Below are positions 52,601 through 60,844 of a stretch of 64,000 bases of DNA, in pieces. The first letter of the stretch is position 1, and each line of letters starts with the position of its first letter. Both the position numbers and the translations under genes were made by a program. Origin of the DNA: Vicinamibacteria bacterium. GTDB taxonomy: Bacteria; Acidobacteriota; Vicinamibacteria; Fen-336. The stretch lies in NCBI GenBank assembly GCA_035570235.1, contig DATMML010000137.1, forward strand, positions 115,552 through 179,551. The letters are read 5' to 3'. The notes under the pieces were generated by a model that was given only the letters and a program-made list of their open reading frames with translations, was not told the DNA's origin and made no database searches.

Positions 52601-53020
52601 CCCGTGCCGAAGGATTACGATGGAGACGGAAAGACGGACCTGGCCGTCTACCACCAGGCGAGCGGTCTCTGGTTCATCCAGCAGTCTTCGACCGGCTCGG
52701 TCACCACTACCGGCTTCGGCGGCCCCGGTTTCGTGCCCGTGCCCCGCGACTACGACGGCGATGGCAAGGCCGATCTCGCCGTCTTTCACCCCGCGAGTGG
52801 CCTCTGGTACATCCGGCCTTCGGGCGCGGGGCCGGACATCGTGCAGGGCTTCGGCGGGTCAGCCTACACCCCGGTCCCCGCGGACTACGACGGCGACGGG
52901 AAAGCCGACATCGCCGTGTATCACGAGGCGAGCGGGCTCTGGTTCATCCGGCAATCGACGACGGGCACAACCGTCTCCTTCGCCTACGGCGGCAGCGGGT
53001 TCACCCCCGTGAATTACTGA
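49691..53020 (+). CDS. Secreted GH44 glycoside hydrolase with Calx-beta domain and six VCBS/FG-GAP-like repeats
   Basis: 1109 residues from GTG 49691, ribosome site GGGAGG. The signal peptide ends at RAHA-Q. Residues 22-535 are a GH44 domain: catalytic acid in LDNEPSIW (Glu210), nucleophile in ITEYNWG (Glu382). A Calx-beta-like domain follows at about 545-645 (VTVAYATADGTATAGADYVAATG), then an unassigned beta-rich domain (about 650-825). The C-terminus is six repeats of exactly 45 residues. GH44 enzymes cut xyloglucan, beta-1,4-glucans and mixed-linkage glucans. The leader carries a c-di-GMP riboswitch, so secretion of this enzyme is tied to the biofilm/motility switch. No anchor follows the repeats. 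Confidence 0.9.
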   Translation: MKGTSGCVLVLILVAGRAHAQAVSVPVDAAAGRHPIDPRIYGLAYPDPASITDLRCPLSRWGGNNTSRYNWQQNADNRGADWYFESIAYSSPNAGDATDTFISQAKSGGAQPLLTIPTIGWVGKLGPSRGKLASFSIAKYGPQTGADSQWFPDAGNGISSGTGQPVTGNDPNDASVASNSTFQQGWVQHLVSRWGTAANGGLLYYILDNEPSIWHSTHRDVHPTGATMDEIKNDILDYGARIKAQDAGALIVGPEEWGWSGYLYSGYDQQWGAQHGWSSLPDRAAHGNWDYLPWVLDQLHQHDVSTGQRLLDVFTVHYYPQGGEFGNDTSTAMQLRRNRSTRSLWDPAYVDESWIADTVRLVPRLKAWVTTYYPGTEIGITEYNWGAEGHINGATAQADILGIFGREGLNLATRWTTPAAASPTYNSIKMYRNYDNSGSGFGDTSVSAAAPSPDTLAVFAAERTADGALTIMAVNKVLTGTTAVSFPLANFVAAGTAQVWQLTSSNAITRLADATLSGSALSATLPAQSVTLFVIPPSAAPPALSINDIVAGPTSAIFTVSLSAASAQTVTVAYATADGTATAGADYVAATGTLSFSPGTTAQVVTVQVIGATRLVDKAFLVNLSTPSAATIAKPQGTGTIVHVPPTRGWEDGTSGVTSHSNCGTGAVEHLTSQYVGYIGITDVTFPRVGDIYYSRVVVSTVGNACAGTSVHVEVLLPPSTQFEISAGHPVLCFSTSPGGVTTPIVTGCPQTVSQGTHGWTVDSTDPAHPGPWALPMGSTLEIRFPVRTLQRLSGSATNSYLQSYVQAMDGVSNPWGNSTQPVSVGDKPPGSRLGQGGADFDNDLRADPTVYYQANGLWYVRKSMTASTFSVSLGGTGYASVSGDFDWDGIPDVAVYHQSSGLWFIRKSSTGATYSYGFGGPGFTPVPADYDGDQQTDFAVYHQASGLWYINKSTTLTSVSVGFGGTGYAPVPKDYDGDGKTDLAVYHQASGLWFIQQSSTGSVTTTGFGGPGFVPVPRDYDGDGKADLAVFHPASGLWYIRPSGAGPDIVQGFGGSAYTPVPADYDGDGKADIAVYHEASGLWFIRQSTTGTTVSFAYGGSGFTPVNY
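52208..53017 (+). repeat. Six in-frame 135-bp repeats
   Basis: Repeat period is exactly 45 residues with no indels: each unit begins D-Y/F-D-x-D, contains A-V-Y-H-x-A-S-G-L-W-F/Y-I and ends GFGGxGFxPVP. Six units fill residues 840-1109 to the protein end. The DxDGDGKxD loops resemble calcium sites of VCBS/FG-GAP propellers. Middle units 3-6 are closest to one another. Confidence 0.9.
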
Positions 53021-53076
53021 GGACGAGGGACCCCGGCGAGACAGGGCTTTCGGGCGCGGAAGCACCCCACTATTCA

Positions 53077-53093
53077 CCACCCGCCCCGGGTGG
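53077..53093. terminator. Hairpin between convergent genes
   Basis: CCACCCG (53077-53083) and CGGGTGG (53087-53093) around CCC. It lies 57 bp after the GH44 stop and 37 bp from the permease stop. No T-run. Confidence 0.5.
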
Positions 53094-53129
53094 GGGGTCG
53101 TTCTCCGCCCGATGCATCAGCGCGCGGGC

Positions 53130-54644
53130 TCAGCCCGCCTTGGGGGCGTTGGCGGTTGCGGGATTGGCGGCGAGCCGGCTGTGGCGCCTTCCGTACGCGA
53201 CGTAGAGGGCGCCCCCAATGAGCATCCAGACGCCGAAGCGCACCCAGGCCGCCGAGGGCAAGCCCAGCATGATGTAAAGGCAGGAGGCGGCACCCGCGGG
53301 AGCCACGAACCAAATGAGGGGGGCCCGGAAGGGGCGGGGCCGCCCGGGATCCTTCACGCGCAGGGCGAGCACGCCCAGGCAGACGATAAGGAAGGCGAAG
53401 AGGGTGCCGATGTTGGTGAGATCGTAGGTCTCCGCGTCGTCCAGGAGGGTGCAGCCCACGGCCACGGCCACCCCCGTGATGATGGTGGTCACGTGGGGCG
53501 TGCGGTAGCGCGGGTGCACGGCCCGAAACGCGACGGGGAGCAGCCCGTCTCGGCTCATGGAGAAGAAGATCCTCGGCTGCCCGAGCTGGAACACGAGCAG
53601 CACCGCGGTCATGGAGATGATCGCGCCCAGGGAGATGATGGCCTGGCCCCAGTGGAGGCCGGCCACCTCGAAGGCCTTGGCCAGCGGATCCGATCCCTTG
53701 AGCTGCTGGTAGGGCACAAGTCCGGTCGCGACCAGCCCCACCACGACGTAGATGACCGTGCACACGGCCAGCGAGCCAAGGATCCCGATGGGCATGTTGC
53801 GCTGGGGGTTCTTTGTCTCCTCGGCCGCCGTGGAGATGGCATCGAAGCCGATGTATGCGAAGAAGACGATGGCCGCGCCCTGGTGGATTCCGGCCCAGCC
53901 GTTGGGTGCGAAGGGCGTCCAGTTGCGCGGCTCGATGTAGAGGGCGCCCACGCCCACGAAGAGGGCCAAGACCCCGAGTTTCAGGATTACCATCGCGTTG
54001 TTGGCGCGCGCGCTCTCCTTGATGCCGATCACGAGCAGCCAGGTGATGAAGCCCACGATCACCATGCCGGGGATGTTGAGCCCGAGGCGGTGGCCGAAGA
54101 GCAAGGGAAGCTCCCCCATCCGGTCCGGGAATGAGAAGAGCACGTTGCGGTAGCTGTGGGAGAGCCAGAAGGGGAATTCGATGCCGAAGACACGCAAGAA
54201 GGAGGTGAAGTAGTTGGACCAGGCGATGGCCACGGCCACGTTCCCTACCGCGTACTCCAGGATGAGGTCCCAGCCGATGATCCAGGCCACCAGCTCCCCC
54301 AGGGTGGCGTAGGCATAGGTGTAGGCGCTTCCCGCGATGGGAATGAGGGCGGTCAGCTCGGCGTAGCAGAGGCCGGCGAGAGCGCAGACCGCGCCCAGGA
54401 GAACGAAAGAGAGCACGAGGGCGGGGCCCGCGCCCAGCCGCGTGACCGTGCCGTCCGCTGCCGTCTCCCCCACCGCGGCGGTGCCGATGGCCGAGAAGAT
54501 ACCCGCCCCGATGACGGCCCCGATGCCCAGCATCACGAGGTCGAAGGCGGAAAGGGTGCGCTTGAGGCCGTGAACTCCCTCCGCCTCGTCGAGCGTGGCC
54601 TGAATATCGGCCACGCCCTTGGTCCGGAAGAGGGCGTTCGTCAT
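53130..54644 (-). CDS. Amino-acid permease, APC superfamily (cationic amino-acid transporter type)
   Basis: 504 residues with about 12-14 hydrophobic helices. Family motifs are present: LGIGAVIGAGIF near residue 40 (GA[GA]IFxx loop in helix 1), CYAELTALIPIAGSAYTYAY, and FFAYIGFDAISTAAEETKNPQRNMPIGI in helix 6, typical of the YfnA/CAT group. It moves amino acids across the inner membrane with protons or by exchange. It is divergent from aroF (80 bp between). Substrate not determined. Confidence 0.9.
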   Translation of the reverse strand: MTNALFRTKGVADIQATLDEAEGVHGLKRTLSAFDLVMLGIGAVIGAGIFSAIGTAAVGETAADGTVTRLGAGPALVLSFVLLGAVCALAGLCYAELTALIPIAGSAYTYAYATLGELVAWIIGWDLILEYAVGNVAVAIAWSNYFTSFLRVFGIEFPFWLSHSYRNVLFSFPDRMGELPLLFGHRLGLNIPGMVIVGFITWLLVIGIKESARANNAMVILKLGVLALFVGVGALYIEPRNWTPFAPNGWAGIHQGAAIVFFAYIGFDAISTAAEETKNPQRNMPIGILGSLAVCTVIYVVVGLVATGLVPYQQLKGSDPLAKAFEVAGLHWGQAIISLGAIISMTAVLLVFQLGQPRIFFSMSRDGLLPVAFRAVHPRYRTPHVTTIITGVAVAVGCTLLDDAETYDLTNIGTLFAFLIVCLGVLALRVKDPGRPRPFRAPLIWFVAPAGAASCLYIMLGLPSAAWVRFGVWMLIGGALYVAYGRRHSRLAANPATANAPKAG

Positions 54645-54694
54645 GGCTCCTGGGTGGACACGAGGTGCGGGATCATAGCATGGCGGCTTTCGTC

Positions 54695-54700
54695 TACAAT
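54695..54700 (+). promoter_or_regulatory. -10 element of the DAHP synthase gene
   Basis: TACAAT 24 bp before the GTG start; start of transcription near 54707. The -35 is not recognisable. GGAGGTGA (54711-54718) is a strong ribosome site. Confidence 0.4.
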
Positions 54701-54724
54701 CACCGGCCAGGGAGGTGAGACCGC

Positions 54725-55738
54725 GTGCTGGTGGTGATGCGGAAGGACGCGACCCGGGAGCAGATCCGGGGAGTGGTGACGGCCATCGAGGCCCGGGGCT
54801 ACAAGGCCCACCCGGTGCCGGGCGGCGAGCGGACCGCGATCGGCATCACCGGGAACCGGTCGGCCGAGGACCTTCCCGCCTTCGAAGGCCTTCCCGGCGT
54901 GCTCGAGGTCATCCCCGTCTCCCACGCCTACAAGCTGGTGTCGCGGGAGGTCAAAGCCGAGAACACGGTGGTGAGCATAGGCGGGGTCCGGGTGGGGGGA
55001 GCGGGCTTGGTTCTGGTGGCGGGACCCTGCGCGGTCGAGTCTCGGGACCAGATACTGACCGTGGCCCGCATGGTCAGAGAGAGCGGGGCCCACCTGCTGC
55101 GGGGGGGAGCCTTCAAGCCGCGCACCAGCCCCTACTCGTTTCAAGGGCTGGGCGAGGAAGGGCTCAAACTCCTGGCCGAGGCCCGGGAGGCGACCGGGCT
55201 CCCCGTGGTCACGGAGGCGGTGGACGGCGAGAGCATGGACCTCGTGGAGCGCTACGCCGACGCCATCCAGATCGGGGCCCGCAACATGCAGAACTTCTCA
55301 CTGCTGAAGCGCGCGGGCCGGGCCCGCAAGCCGGTGATTCTGAAGCGGGGCATGTCCGCCACCCTTGAGGAGTTCCTCATGTCCGCGGAGTACATCCTCT
55401 CCGAAGGCAACTACGAGGTCGTGCTCTGCGAGCGGGGGGTGCGCACCTTCTCCGACTTCTCGCGCAACACCCTCGATCTCTCGGTGGTGCCAGCGGTGAA
55501 GGACCTCAGCCACCTGCCCATCCTCGTGGACCCCTCCCACGGCACCGGGCGGCGGGACAAGGTGGCCCCTCTCTCTCGCGCCGCGGTGGCGGTAGGGGCG
55601 GACGGGTTGATGGTGGAAGTCCACCACGACCCCAGCCGCGCCCTCTCCGACGGCCCCCAGTCCATCACCCCCGACATGTTCGGGGCTTTGGTCAAAGAGC
55701 TGCGCCAGATCGCTCCCGTTATCGGGCGTGGGCTCTAG
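54725..55738 (+). CDS. aroF: 3-deoxy-7-phosphoheptulonate synthase (DAHP synthase, type I-beta)
   Basis: 337 residues from GTG 54725. The N-terminal ferredoxin-like regulatory domain (about 1-75, [18 protein letters not shown]) is like that of Thermotoga DAHP synthase and gives feedback control by aromatic amino acids. The barrel has [49 protein letters not shown] and [11 protein letters not shown]. It condenses PEP and erythrose-4-phosphate in the first step of the shikimate pathway. Single gene; no other aro gene is next to it. Confidence 0.95.
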   Translation: MLVVMRKDATREQIRGVVTAIEARGYKAHPVPGGERTAIGITGNRSAEDLPAFEGLPGVLEVIPVSHAYKLVSREVKAENTVVSIGGVRVGGAGLVLVAGPCAVESRDQILTVARMVRESGAHLLRGGAFKPRTSPYSFQGLGEEGLKLLAEAREATGLPVVTEAVDGESMDLVERYADAIQIGARNMQNFSLLKRAGRARKPVILKRGMSATLEEFLMSAEYILSEGNYEVVLCERGVRTFSDFSRNTLDLSVVPAVKDLSHLPILVDPSHGTGRRDKVAPLSRAAVAVGADGLMVEVHHDPSRALSDGPQSITPDMFGALVKELRQIAPVIGRGL

Positions 55739-55783
55739 CCCGCGGGTTCAGGAGCTGTTCCAGGGAGGAGGGGCCCGAGTTCC

Positions 55784-56272
55784 ATGAGGGTCACCGGGCG
55801 CTGGCGTCAGCATTACCATCAACACCTCAGCCTGAGCCGGCAGATCGCGATCCGCGCCCTGCTCGCCTTTCTCCTGACCCTGGCCGTGGTCAGGGGCGTC
55901 ACTTACTGCATCCACTATCACATCCTCCCTTTTCGTGATCTCGTCACCAAGAGCGGCCTCCACATTCACCACCTCTTCTGGGGCATCCTGCTCTTGATGC
56001 TGGTGGGCTTCGGGGCCCTGGCCACGCGCGCACCCGCGTGGCATCTCCGCCTCGCCCTCGCCTACGGCGTGGCCCTGGGCCTGACCCTGGACGAGTTCGC
56101 CCTCTGGCTGCGGCTGGCCGACGTTTATTGGTCTCCGGAGGGGCGCGAGAGCCTGGAGGCCATTGCCGTGGCCACGGCCCTCCTCGCGCTCCTGGCCGCG
56201 GGCTTGCCCTTCTGGCGGGCGGTCGCCCGCGATGTCCGTACGACGTTTGGCGGCCGGGGAGGACGCACCTGA
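55784..56272 (+). CDS. Small integral membrane protein with conserved HxHH motif
   Basis: 162 residues from ATG 55784. Four hydrophobic helices (about 23-40, 62-80, 88-105, 125-145). Conserved-looking segments lie between them: GLHIHHLFWGIL and TLDEFALWLRLADVYW. The His cluster and Asp/Glu residues are at helix ends and could bind metal or a quinone-like cofactor. I recognise the pattern from hypothetical proteins in other bacteria but cannot name a function. Convergent with the DUF4388 gene 31 bp away. Confidence 0.75.
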   Translation: MRVTGRWRQHYHQHLSLSRQIAIRALLAFLLTLAVVRGVTYCIHYHILPFRDLVTKSGLHIHHLFWGILLLMLVGFGALATRAPAWHLRLALAYGVALGLTLDEFALWLRLADVYWSPEGRESLEAIAVATALLALLAAGLPFWRAVARDVRTTFGGRGGRT

Positions 56273-56303
56273 CACCCGGCGTCCGGGGCGTCCCCGGGCC
56301 TGC

Positions 56304-57413
56304 TCAGGCGTCCTTGAGCGCGATCGCCTTCCTCTCGAGCAGGCGCGAGAAGATGAGGAGGGCGTCCTCCTCCGACATGGGGCAGAGCTTCAGGATCGAC
56401 TGTACGTCCCATTGCCCGTTCACCCGAGAGAGCACGAACCCCTCGTGGGGGTCGAAGTTCTCACGGGTGAGGGAAACGAGGTCCATGGCGAGGACGGGCA
56501 CCTTGGTCAGGGGGACAGAGCGCAGCGCCTTGTCTCGGTTCCGGGCCTCCACGGCTGCGATGATCCCCTTCTTCGCATTCTGGTTCAGGCGGTCGAGGGC
56601 GAGCACCTCTTCGTAGGCCTGAATCGCGGCGTCGTAGCGCTTCTCCTGGAGGCGCTGGTAGGCGAGGCCGAGCAGGCCCTGGATAGCCCCGATGGGATCG
56701 GGGCTGGGCCCCTCCTCCCGAAGCTGGTCCACTGTCACCAAGCCCCGGCTGTGGAGGTCGAAGGCGAGGGCCGCGGTCTCAAACTCCGACCGGCGCAGCT
56801 CGAGGCTGATCTCGGCCAGGGTCTTGCCGGCCGCGGCCAGACCCAGGATCTGGCGATCCACGGGATCCTCGATGGCAACCGGCGCTCCCTGGACATGAAG
56901 GGTGAGGGCCATGGAGGGCAGAACGGTCTTGATCCGTCCCCATTCGTCCACCCGCCTGATGCCCTCCATGATCACGGGGGTGACCTGGCTCTCGAAATGG
57001 ATAAGGACGTTCTGCGGGAACTCGCCCTCCTTGAACTCGAACTGGCCCTCCGACCACAGGAACAGGTCGTAGATCGTCTCCTCCGCTTTGGCCTTGAGGG
57101 CGGTCCGCAGGTCCTCCTCTTTCAGCACGCCTTCGGAGACGAGCACGGAGCCGATCAGGCGCCCCTTTTCCTCCTGGGCGAGCAGGGCCTTGAAGAGCTG
57201 CTCCTCCGTGACCAGGCGAAGACGGATCAGGAACTGGCCCAGCGACTCACGCGGGTCGTTGGACCAGGAGGAGAAGATGAGCCCGTCCCGCACCACGATG
57301 CGCTTCTGGATGGATCTTCGCTCGATGTGCAGGGTGCCCGTCTTTTGTCCACCCGCGATCCACTGAAGGATGTCGGGGAGGGCCATCGTCTTGAGGTTGC
57401 CGGTTAGGCCCAT
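56304..57413 (-). CDS. DUF4388 (PATAN-like) domain protein with TPR-like helices
   Basis: 369 residues. N-terminal DUF4388: MGLTGNLKTMALPDILQWIAGGQKTGTLHI is the family opening, followed by RDGLIFSSWSNDPRESLGQFLI and a second helical part (EEQLFKALLAQEEKGRLIGSVLV). A TPR-like hairpin follows at about 250-275 (RLQEKRYDAAIQAYEEVLALDRLN), and the C-terminus contains DMVSLTREN-like residues and SILKLCPMSEEDALLIFSRLLE. Such proteins occur in bacterial signalling and motility networks (e.g. in Deltaproteobacteria), usually as adaptors. No enzyme activity is expected. Confidence 0.82.
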   Translation of the reverse strand: MGLTGNLKTMALPDILQWIAGGQKTGTLHIERRSIQKRIVVRDGLIFSSWSNDPRESLGQFLIRLRLVTEEQLFKALLAQEEKGRLIGSVLVSEGVLKEEDLRTALKAKAEETIYDLFLWSEGQFEFKEGEFPQNVLIHFESQVTPVIMEGIRRVDEWGRIKTVLPSMALTLHVQGAPVAIEDPVDRQILGLAAAGKTLAEISLELRRSEFETAALAFDLHSRGLVTVDQLREEGPSPDPIGAIQGLLGLAYQRLQEKRYDAAIQAYEEVLALDRLNQNAKKGIIAAVEARNRDKALRSVPLTKVPVLAMDLVSLTRENFDPHEGFVLSRVNGQWDVQSILKLCPMSEEDALLIFSRLLERKAIALKDA

Positions 57414-57434
57414 TGACGGAGGCGACCCGAAGGG

Positions 57435-57968
57435 TCAGCCCCGATCCCAGGAGAGGTCCCAAAAGAGGTAATCCCGCCAGCTCTCGGGAGCGCGGTGCAG
57501 GCCCAGGCTCAAAGTCAGGGAGGGCAGTGCATCCGGACGGCGGGGCTTGCGGATGAGGCGGAGGCTCGCCTCCTCGGGGGTGCGATCGCCCTTGAGGCGG
57601 TTGCAGGGGATGCAACAGGTCACGATGTTGTCCCAGCCTTTGTGTCCCCCGCGGGCCACGGGGATCACGTGATCAAAGGTCAGCTGGCCGGGCGAGAAGC
57701 GGTGTCCGCAGTACTGACAGCGGTGGTCGTCGCGGGCGTAGACATTGGTGCGGGAAAAGGGAACGTCCGCGAAGGGGCGTTTCATCCGGACGTGACGGAG
57801 CAGACGAAGCACCGAGGGGAGCTTCACCCGGACCGTGACGCCGCGGATCTCCCGGTCGTAGACGGCGATGACCTCCACCTTGCCCTGGAAGAGAAGGGTG
57901 ATGGCCTTCTGCCAGGACACGATCCTCAGGGGTTCGTAGGTGGCGTTGAGGACGAGGGTGTGCTCCAT
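57435..57968 (-). CDS. HNH endonuclease
   Basis: 177 residues from ATG 57968, fixed by a promoter 20 bp upstream. The N-terminal half (HTLVLNATYEPLRIVSWQKAITLLFQGKVEVI) and the HNH core with two Cys pairs (CQYCGHRF..LTFDHVIPVARGG..WDNIVTCCIPCNRLKGDRTPEEA) match a very widespread, single-domain HNH family. The exact role is unknown; the family is often near housekeeping genes rather than in restriction systems. It is divergent from the macro-like gene with head-to-head promoters. Confidence 0.88.
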   Translation of the reverse strand: MEHTLVLNATYEPLRIVSWQKAITLLFQGKVEVIAVYDREIRGVTVRVKLPSVLRLLRHVRMKRPFADVPFSRTNVYARDDHRCQYCGHRFSPGQLTFDHVIPVARGGHKGWDNIVTCCIPCNRLKGDRTPEEASLRLIRKPRRPDALPSLTLSLGLHRAPESWRDYLFWDLSWDRG

Positions 57969-57987
57969 GAGGCGGGTCCAGCAAAAA

Positions 57988-58016
57988 ATTGTGCCCCTGG
58001 GCCCGAAGGCTGTCAA
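57988..58016 (-). promoter_or_regulatory. Sigma70-like promoter of the HNH gene
   Basis: Minus strand: TTGACA (58016-58011), 17-bp spacer, CACAAT (57993-57988). The start would be near 57981, only about 13 bases before ATG 57968, so the leader is very short and has no clear ribosome site. Confidence 0.7.
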
Positions 58017-58039
58017 CTCGGGCCCCCGCCCCCCCGGCA

Positions 58040-58069
58040 TTGACCCGGCTCCCTGGGGGGGGATACAAT
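58040..58069 (+). promoter_or_regulatory. Sigma70-like promoter of the macro-like gene
   Basis: TTGACC (58040-58045), 18-bp spacer with an eight-G run, TACAAT (58064-58069). Leader of about 120 bases starts with the hairpin CTTGGCC/GGCCAAG (58072-58078 / 58086-58092). Confidence 0.65.
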
Positions 58070-58195
58070 CTCTTGGCCGCCGGGGGGCCAAGCTCTGGGC
58101 CACAATCTGCTGGCGTTCGGCGAGGTGCAGTTGGGCATCCCGCGCCGGGAACGCAAGCCCCGCTTCCCTTCCCCGCTACCCGCGACAGGACGCCT

Positions 58196-58759
58196 TTGAC
58201 GAGGCGGCGGCTCCGCTTCGGCAACGGGCTCGATCTGGAGCTCGCCCTTGGCGATGAGGCCCCCGCGGGTGCAGAAGTGCTCGTGGTCCCCCAGGATGTG
58301 AACTTGATCATGGGGGAGGTGACGGTCATCGAGGAAACGGGGGAGAGCCCCGGGGAAGCGGTGGCGGCGGCCGCGGCCACCACCACCCCCCGGGCCCAGG
58401 GCTCGGTCGTGGTGGGCCCCCGGCGCCCTGGCCTCCCGCTCGTCTTCCAGGCCGTGGTGTACGACTTCCAGCACTCTCCGCCGACCTGCGAAGAACACGT
58501 GTTTGCGGCCCTGCTCACCGCGCTCGAGGAGGCCCGCTCGCGGGGTGTGCGTTGCCTGGGCGTCCAACCGGTGGGCACCGCCCACGGGGGGCTGAGCGCG
58601 GAGCGCTTCCTGAACGTGCTCAGCCAGGTCTGCTACTCCGCGGCCGAGCTGGGGACGAGCCTGCGGCGGGTCTACGTCCTCCTGGCCTCCGCGGAGGAGC
58701 TGGGGCGGTACGAGACCCTGCTCGCCGAGGCCATGAGCGAACGCCGCCTGGCTCCCTGA
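58196..58759 (+). CDS. Macro-domain-like protein of unknown function
   Basis: 187 residues from TTG 58196, chosen because the frame upstream crosses the promoter and GACAGGA lies 5 bases before it. Residues 1-60 (LRFGNGLDLELALGDEAPAGAEVLVVPQDVNLIMGEVTVI) followed by an Ala/Thr segment and VVVGPRRPGLPLVFQAVVYDFQ, then a helix ALLTALEEARSRGVRCLGVQPVGTAHGGLSAERFL. The HAV-type strand, the helix and the G-T-x-H-G-G-L loop are like a macro domain (ADP-ribose binding) but divergent. Assignment is by pattern only. Confidence 0.55.
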   Translation: MTRRRLRFGNGLDLELALGDEAPAGAEVLVVPQDVNLIMGEVTVIEETGESPGEAVAAAAATTTPRAQGSVVVGPRRPGLPLVFQAVVYDFQHSPPTCEEHVFAALLTALEEARSRGVRCLGVQPVGTAHGGLSAERFLNVLSQVCYSAAELGTSLRRVYVLLASAEELGRYETLLAEAMSERRLAP

Positions 58760-58769
58760 GCCCCTCTCC

Positions 58770-59801
58770 TCAGACGATCAGCATCGCGTCGCCGTAGCTG
58801 TAGAAGCGGTAGCCCGCGCGGACGGCTTCCTCGTAAGCGGCGAGGACCCGTTCGCGGCCCCCGAGGGCGCAGACCAGGAGCAGGAGGGAGGAGCGGGGCA
58901 GGTGGAAGTTCGTGAGAAGGGCGTCCACCACCCGGAAGCGAAAGCCGGGAACGATCACGAGGCCGGTCTCGCCCTCGCCTTCACTGACCTCGCCTTCCTT
59001 TGCCGCCGTTTCCAGCGCGCGCACGGTGGTCGTGCCCACCGCCACCACACGCCCGCCCCGAGCCCGGGTGCGGCGGAGGGCGGCCGCGGTTTCCGCGGGG
59101 ACCCGGTAGGGTTCGGTTTCCACACGGTGGTCCTCCACCTGGGCCACGTGCACGGGCCGGAAGGTGCCCGGCCCCACGTGGAGCACCACCTCCGCGCGCT
59201 CCACGCCGCGCGCCTCCAGCGCGGCCAGGAGCCCAGGCGTGAAATGGAGGCCCGCGGTGGGGGCGGCCACGCTGCCCGTCTCGCGGGCGTAGACCGTCTG
59301 GTAGCGCTCCCGGTCTTCGGGGCGGTCCGGCCGCCGGATGTAGGGGGGAAGGGGAGTGTGGCCCCGGCGCTCCAGGACCACGGCCGGATCGCCCGCACAC
59401 TCCAACCGCACGCGGCGGCGCGCGGAATCGTCCCCCGTAGCCGACGACTCGATGCGGAGGGCGAGATCCTCGGCCACGATCACGCGCGTGCCCGCGCGCA
59501 GCCGGCGGCCCGGCCGCACCAGCGCCTCCCAGACGCCGTCGCCCAGGGGGCGGATCAGCAGCACCTCCGCCCGGCCCCCCCCCTCCCGCTGGCCGAGCAA
59601 CCGCGCGGCGAAGACGCGGCTACGGTTGACGACGAGGAGATCACCCCGGGAGAGGAGCGCGGGCAGGTCGCGGACGACCCGGTGACCAACCTCCGCCCGC
59701 GCGCGGTCCAGGACCATGAGCCGGGAGGCGGCGCGGTCCGGCAGCGGCTCCTGGGCAATCGCGCCGGGAGGCAGAGCGTAATCGAAGGCGTCGATCCGCA
59801 A
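58770..59801 (-). CDS. queA: S-adenosylmethionine:tRNA ribosyltransferase-isomerase
   Basis: 343 residues from TTG 59801, 3 bp after the ruvB stop. QueA pattern: FDYALPPGAIAQEPLPDRAASRLMVLDR at the start, VNRSRVFAARLLG, APTAGLHFTPGLLAAL, LHVGPGTFRPV, VGTTTVRALE and NFHLPRSSLLLLVCAL. It makes epoxyqueuosine on tRNA wobble guanine by transfer from SAM. Tail gene of the yebC-ruvCAB operon, a common layout. Confidence 0.96.
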   Translation of the reverse strand: MRIDAFDYALPPGAIAQEPLPDRAASRLMVLDRARAEVGHRVVRDLPALLSRGDLLVVNRSRVFAARLLGQREGGGRAEVLLIRPLGDGVWEALVRPGRRLRAGTRVIVAEDLALRIESSATGDDSARRRVRLECAGDPAVVLERRGHTPLPPYIRRPDRPEDRERYQTVYARETGSVAAPTAGLHFTPGLLAALEARGVERAEVVLHVGPGTFRPVHVAQVEDHRVETEPYRVPAETAAALRRTRARGGRVVAVGTTTVRALETAAKEGEVSEGEGETGLVIVPGFRFRVVDALLTNFHLPRSSLLLLVCALGGRERVLAAYEEAVRAGYRFYSYGDAMLIV

Positions 59802-59804
59802 GGG

Positions 59805-60833
59805 TCAGAACAGCTGCTTCTGCCCGGGGGTGCCCTCTGGGGGCACGCGGCCGAAGTGCTCGTAGGCCCGGCGGGTGGCGATGCGCCCGCGGGGCGTGCG
59901 GTCGAGGAAGCCGATCTGCAGCAGGTAGGGTTCGTAGATGTCCTCGATGGCGTCCGCCTCCTCGCTGATGGCGGCGGCCAGGGCGCCCACTCCCACCGGC
60001 CCCCCCCCGAACTTGTCGATGATAGTGAGGAGCAGCTTGCGGTCCACCTCGTCGAAACCGTGGGCGTCGACCTCGAGGAGGCGTAGCGCGTCCTCCGCCA
60101 CCGCGGCCGTGATGGCGCCGTCGGCCCGCACCTGGGCGAAGTCGCGCACCCGGCGCAGGAGGCGGTTGGCGATGCGGGGGGTGCCCCGGCTGCGGCGCGC
60201 GATCTCGCGCGCGCCTGCAGCCTCGATGGGCACGCCCAAGATGCGGGCGGAGCGGTTCACGATGAACTCGAGATCGGCCTCGCTGTAGAAATCAAGACGG
60301 TGGACGATGCCGAATCGGCTGCGGAGGGGAGCGGTGAGCAGCCCCGCCCGGGTGGTGGCGGCGATGAGGGTGAAAGGCTTGAGGGGGATCTTCATGGAGC
60401 GGGCGCCGGGGCCGGTGCCGATCATGAGGTCGAGGCGGTAGTCTTCGAGGGCGGGGTAGAGGATCTCCTCCACCTTGGCCTCCAGGCGGTGGACCTCGTC
60501 TACGAAGAGGATCTCGCGGGCGTCGAGGGCGGTGAGGAGGGCTGCCAGATCGCCCGCCCGCTCGATGATGGGGCCGGCGGTAGCCTTGATAGGAACCTTG
60601 AGCTCGGCCGCGATCACGTGGGCCAGGCTGGTCTTGCCTACTCCGGGGGGACCGAAGAGGAGCACGTGGTCCAGGGCGTCGCCGCGGTTGCGCGCGGCCT
60701 CGATGGCTACCCGGAGGTTGGCCACCACGGCGGGCTGACCCACGTACTCGTCGAGGTCCCGGGGGCGGAGCGACTGGTCGAAGCGAAGGTCGTCGTCGAG
60801 GGGGCGGGGGGAGACGAGGCGGGGGTCGGTCAC
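59805..60833 (-). CDS. ruvB: Holliday junction branch migration ATPase RuvB
   Basis: 342 residues from GTG 60833. AAA+ ATPase: Walker [10 protein letters not shown], Walker B FVDEVHRL, sensor 1 ATTRAGLL, and the arginine finger region LRSRFGI. The winged-helix domain at the C-terminus ([40 protein letters not shown]) is intact. It drives branch migration with RuvA. 11 bp after ruvA. Confidence 0.97.
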   Translation of the reverse strand: MTDPRLVSPRPLDDDLRFDQSLRPRDLDEYVGQPAVVANLRVAIEAARNRGDALDHVLLFGPPGVGKTSLAHVIAAELKVPIKATAGPIIERAGDLAALLTALDAREILFVDEVHRLEAKVEEILYPALEDYRLDLMIGTGPGARSMKIPLKPFTLIAATTRAGLLTAPLRSRFGIVHRLDFYSEADLEFIVNRSARILGVPIEAAGAREIARRSRGTPRIANRLLRRVRDFAQVRADGAITAAVAEDALRLLEVDAHGFDEVDRKLLLTIIDKFGGGPVGVGALAAAISEEADAIEDIYEPYLLQIGFLDRTPRGRIATRRAYEHFGRVPPEGTPGQKQLF

Positions 60834-60844
60834 GCTTCAGGCCT

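Noticed and set aside
52208..53017. Tandem repeats as a possible CRISPR array
   Set aside because: Repeats are in frame, contiguous and protein-coding; no spacer pattern.
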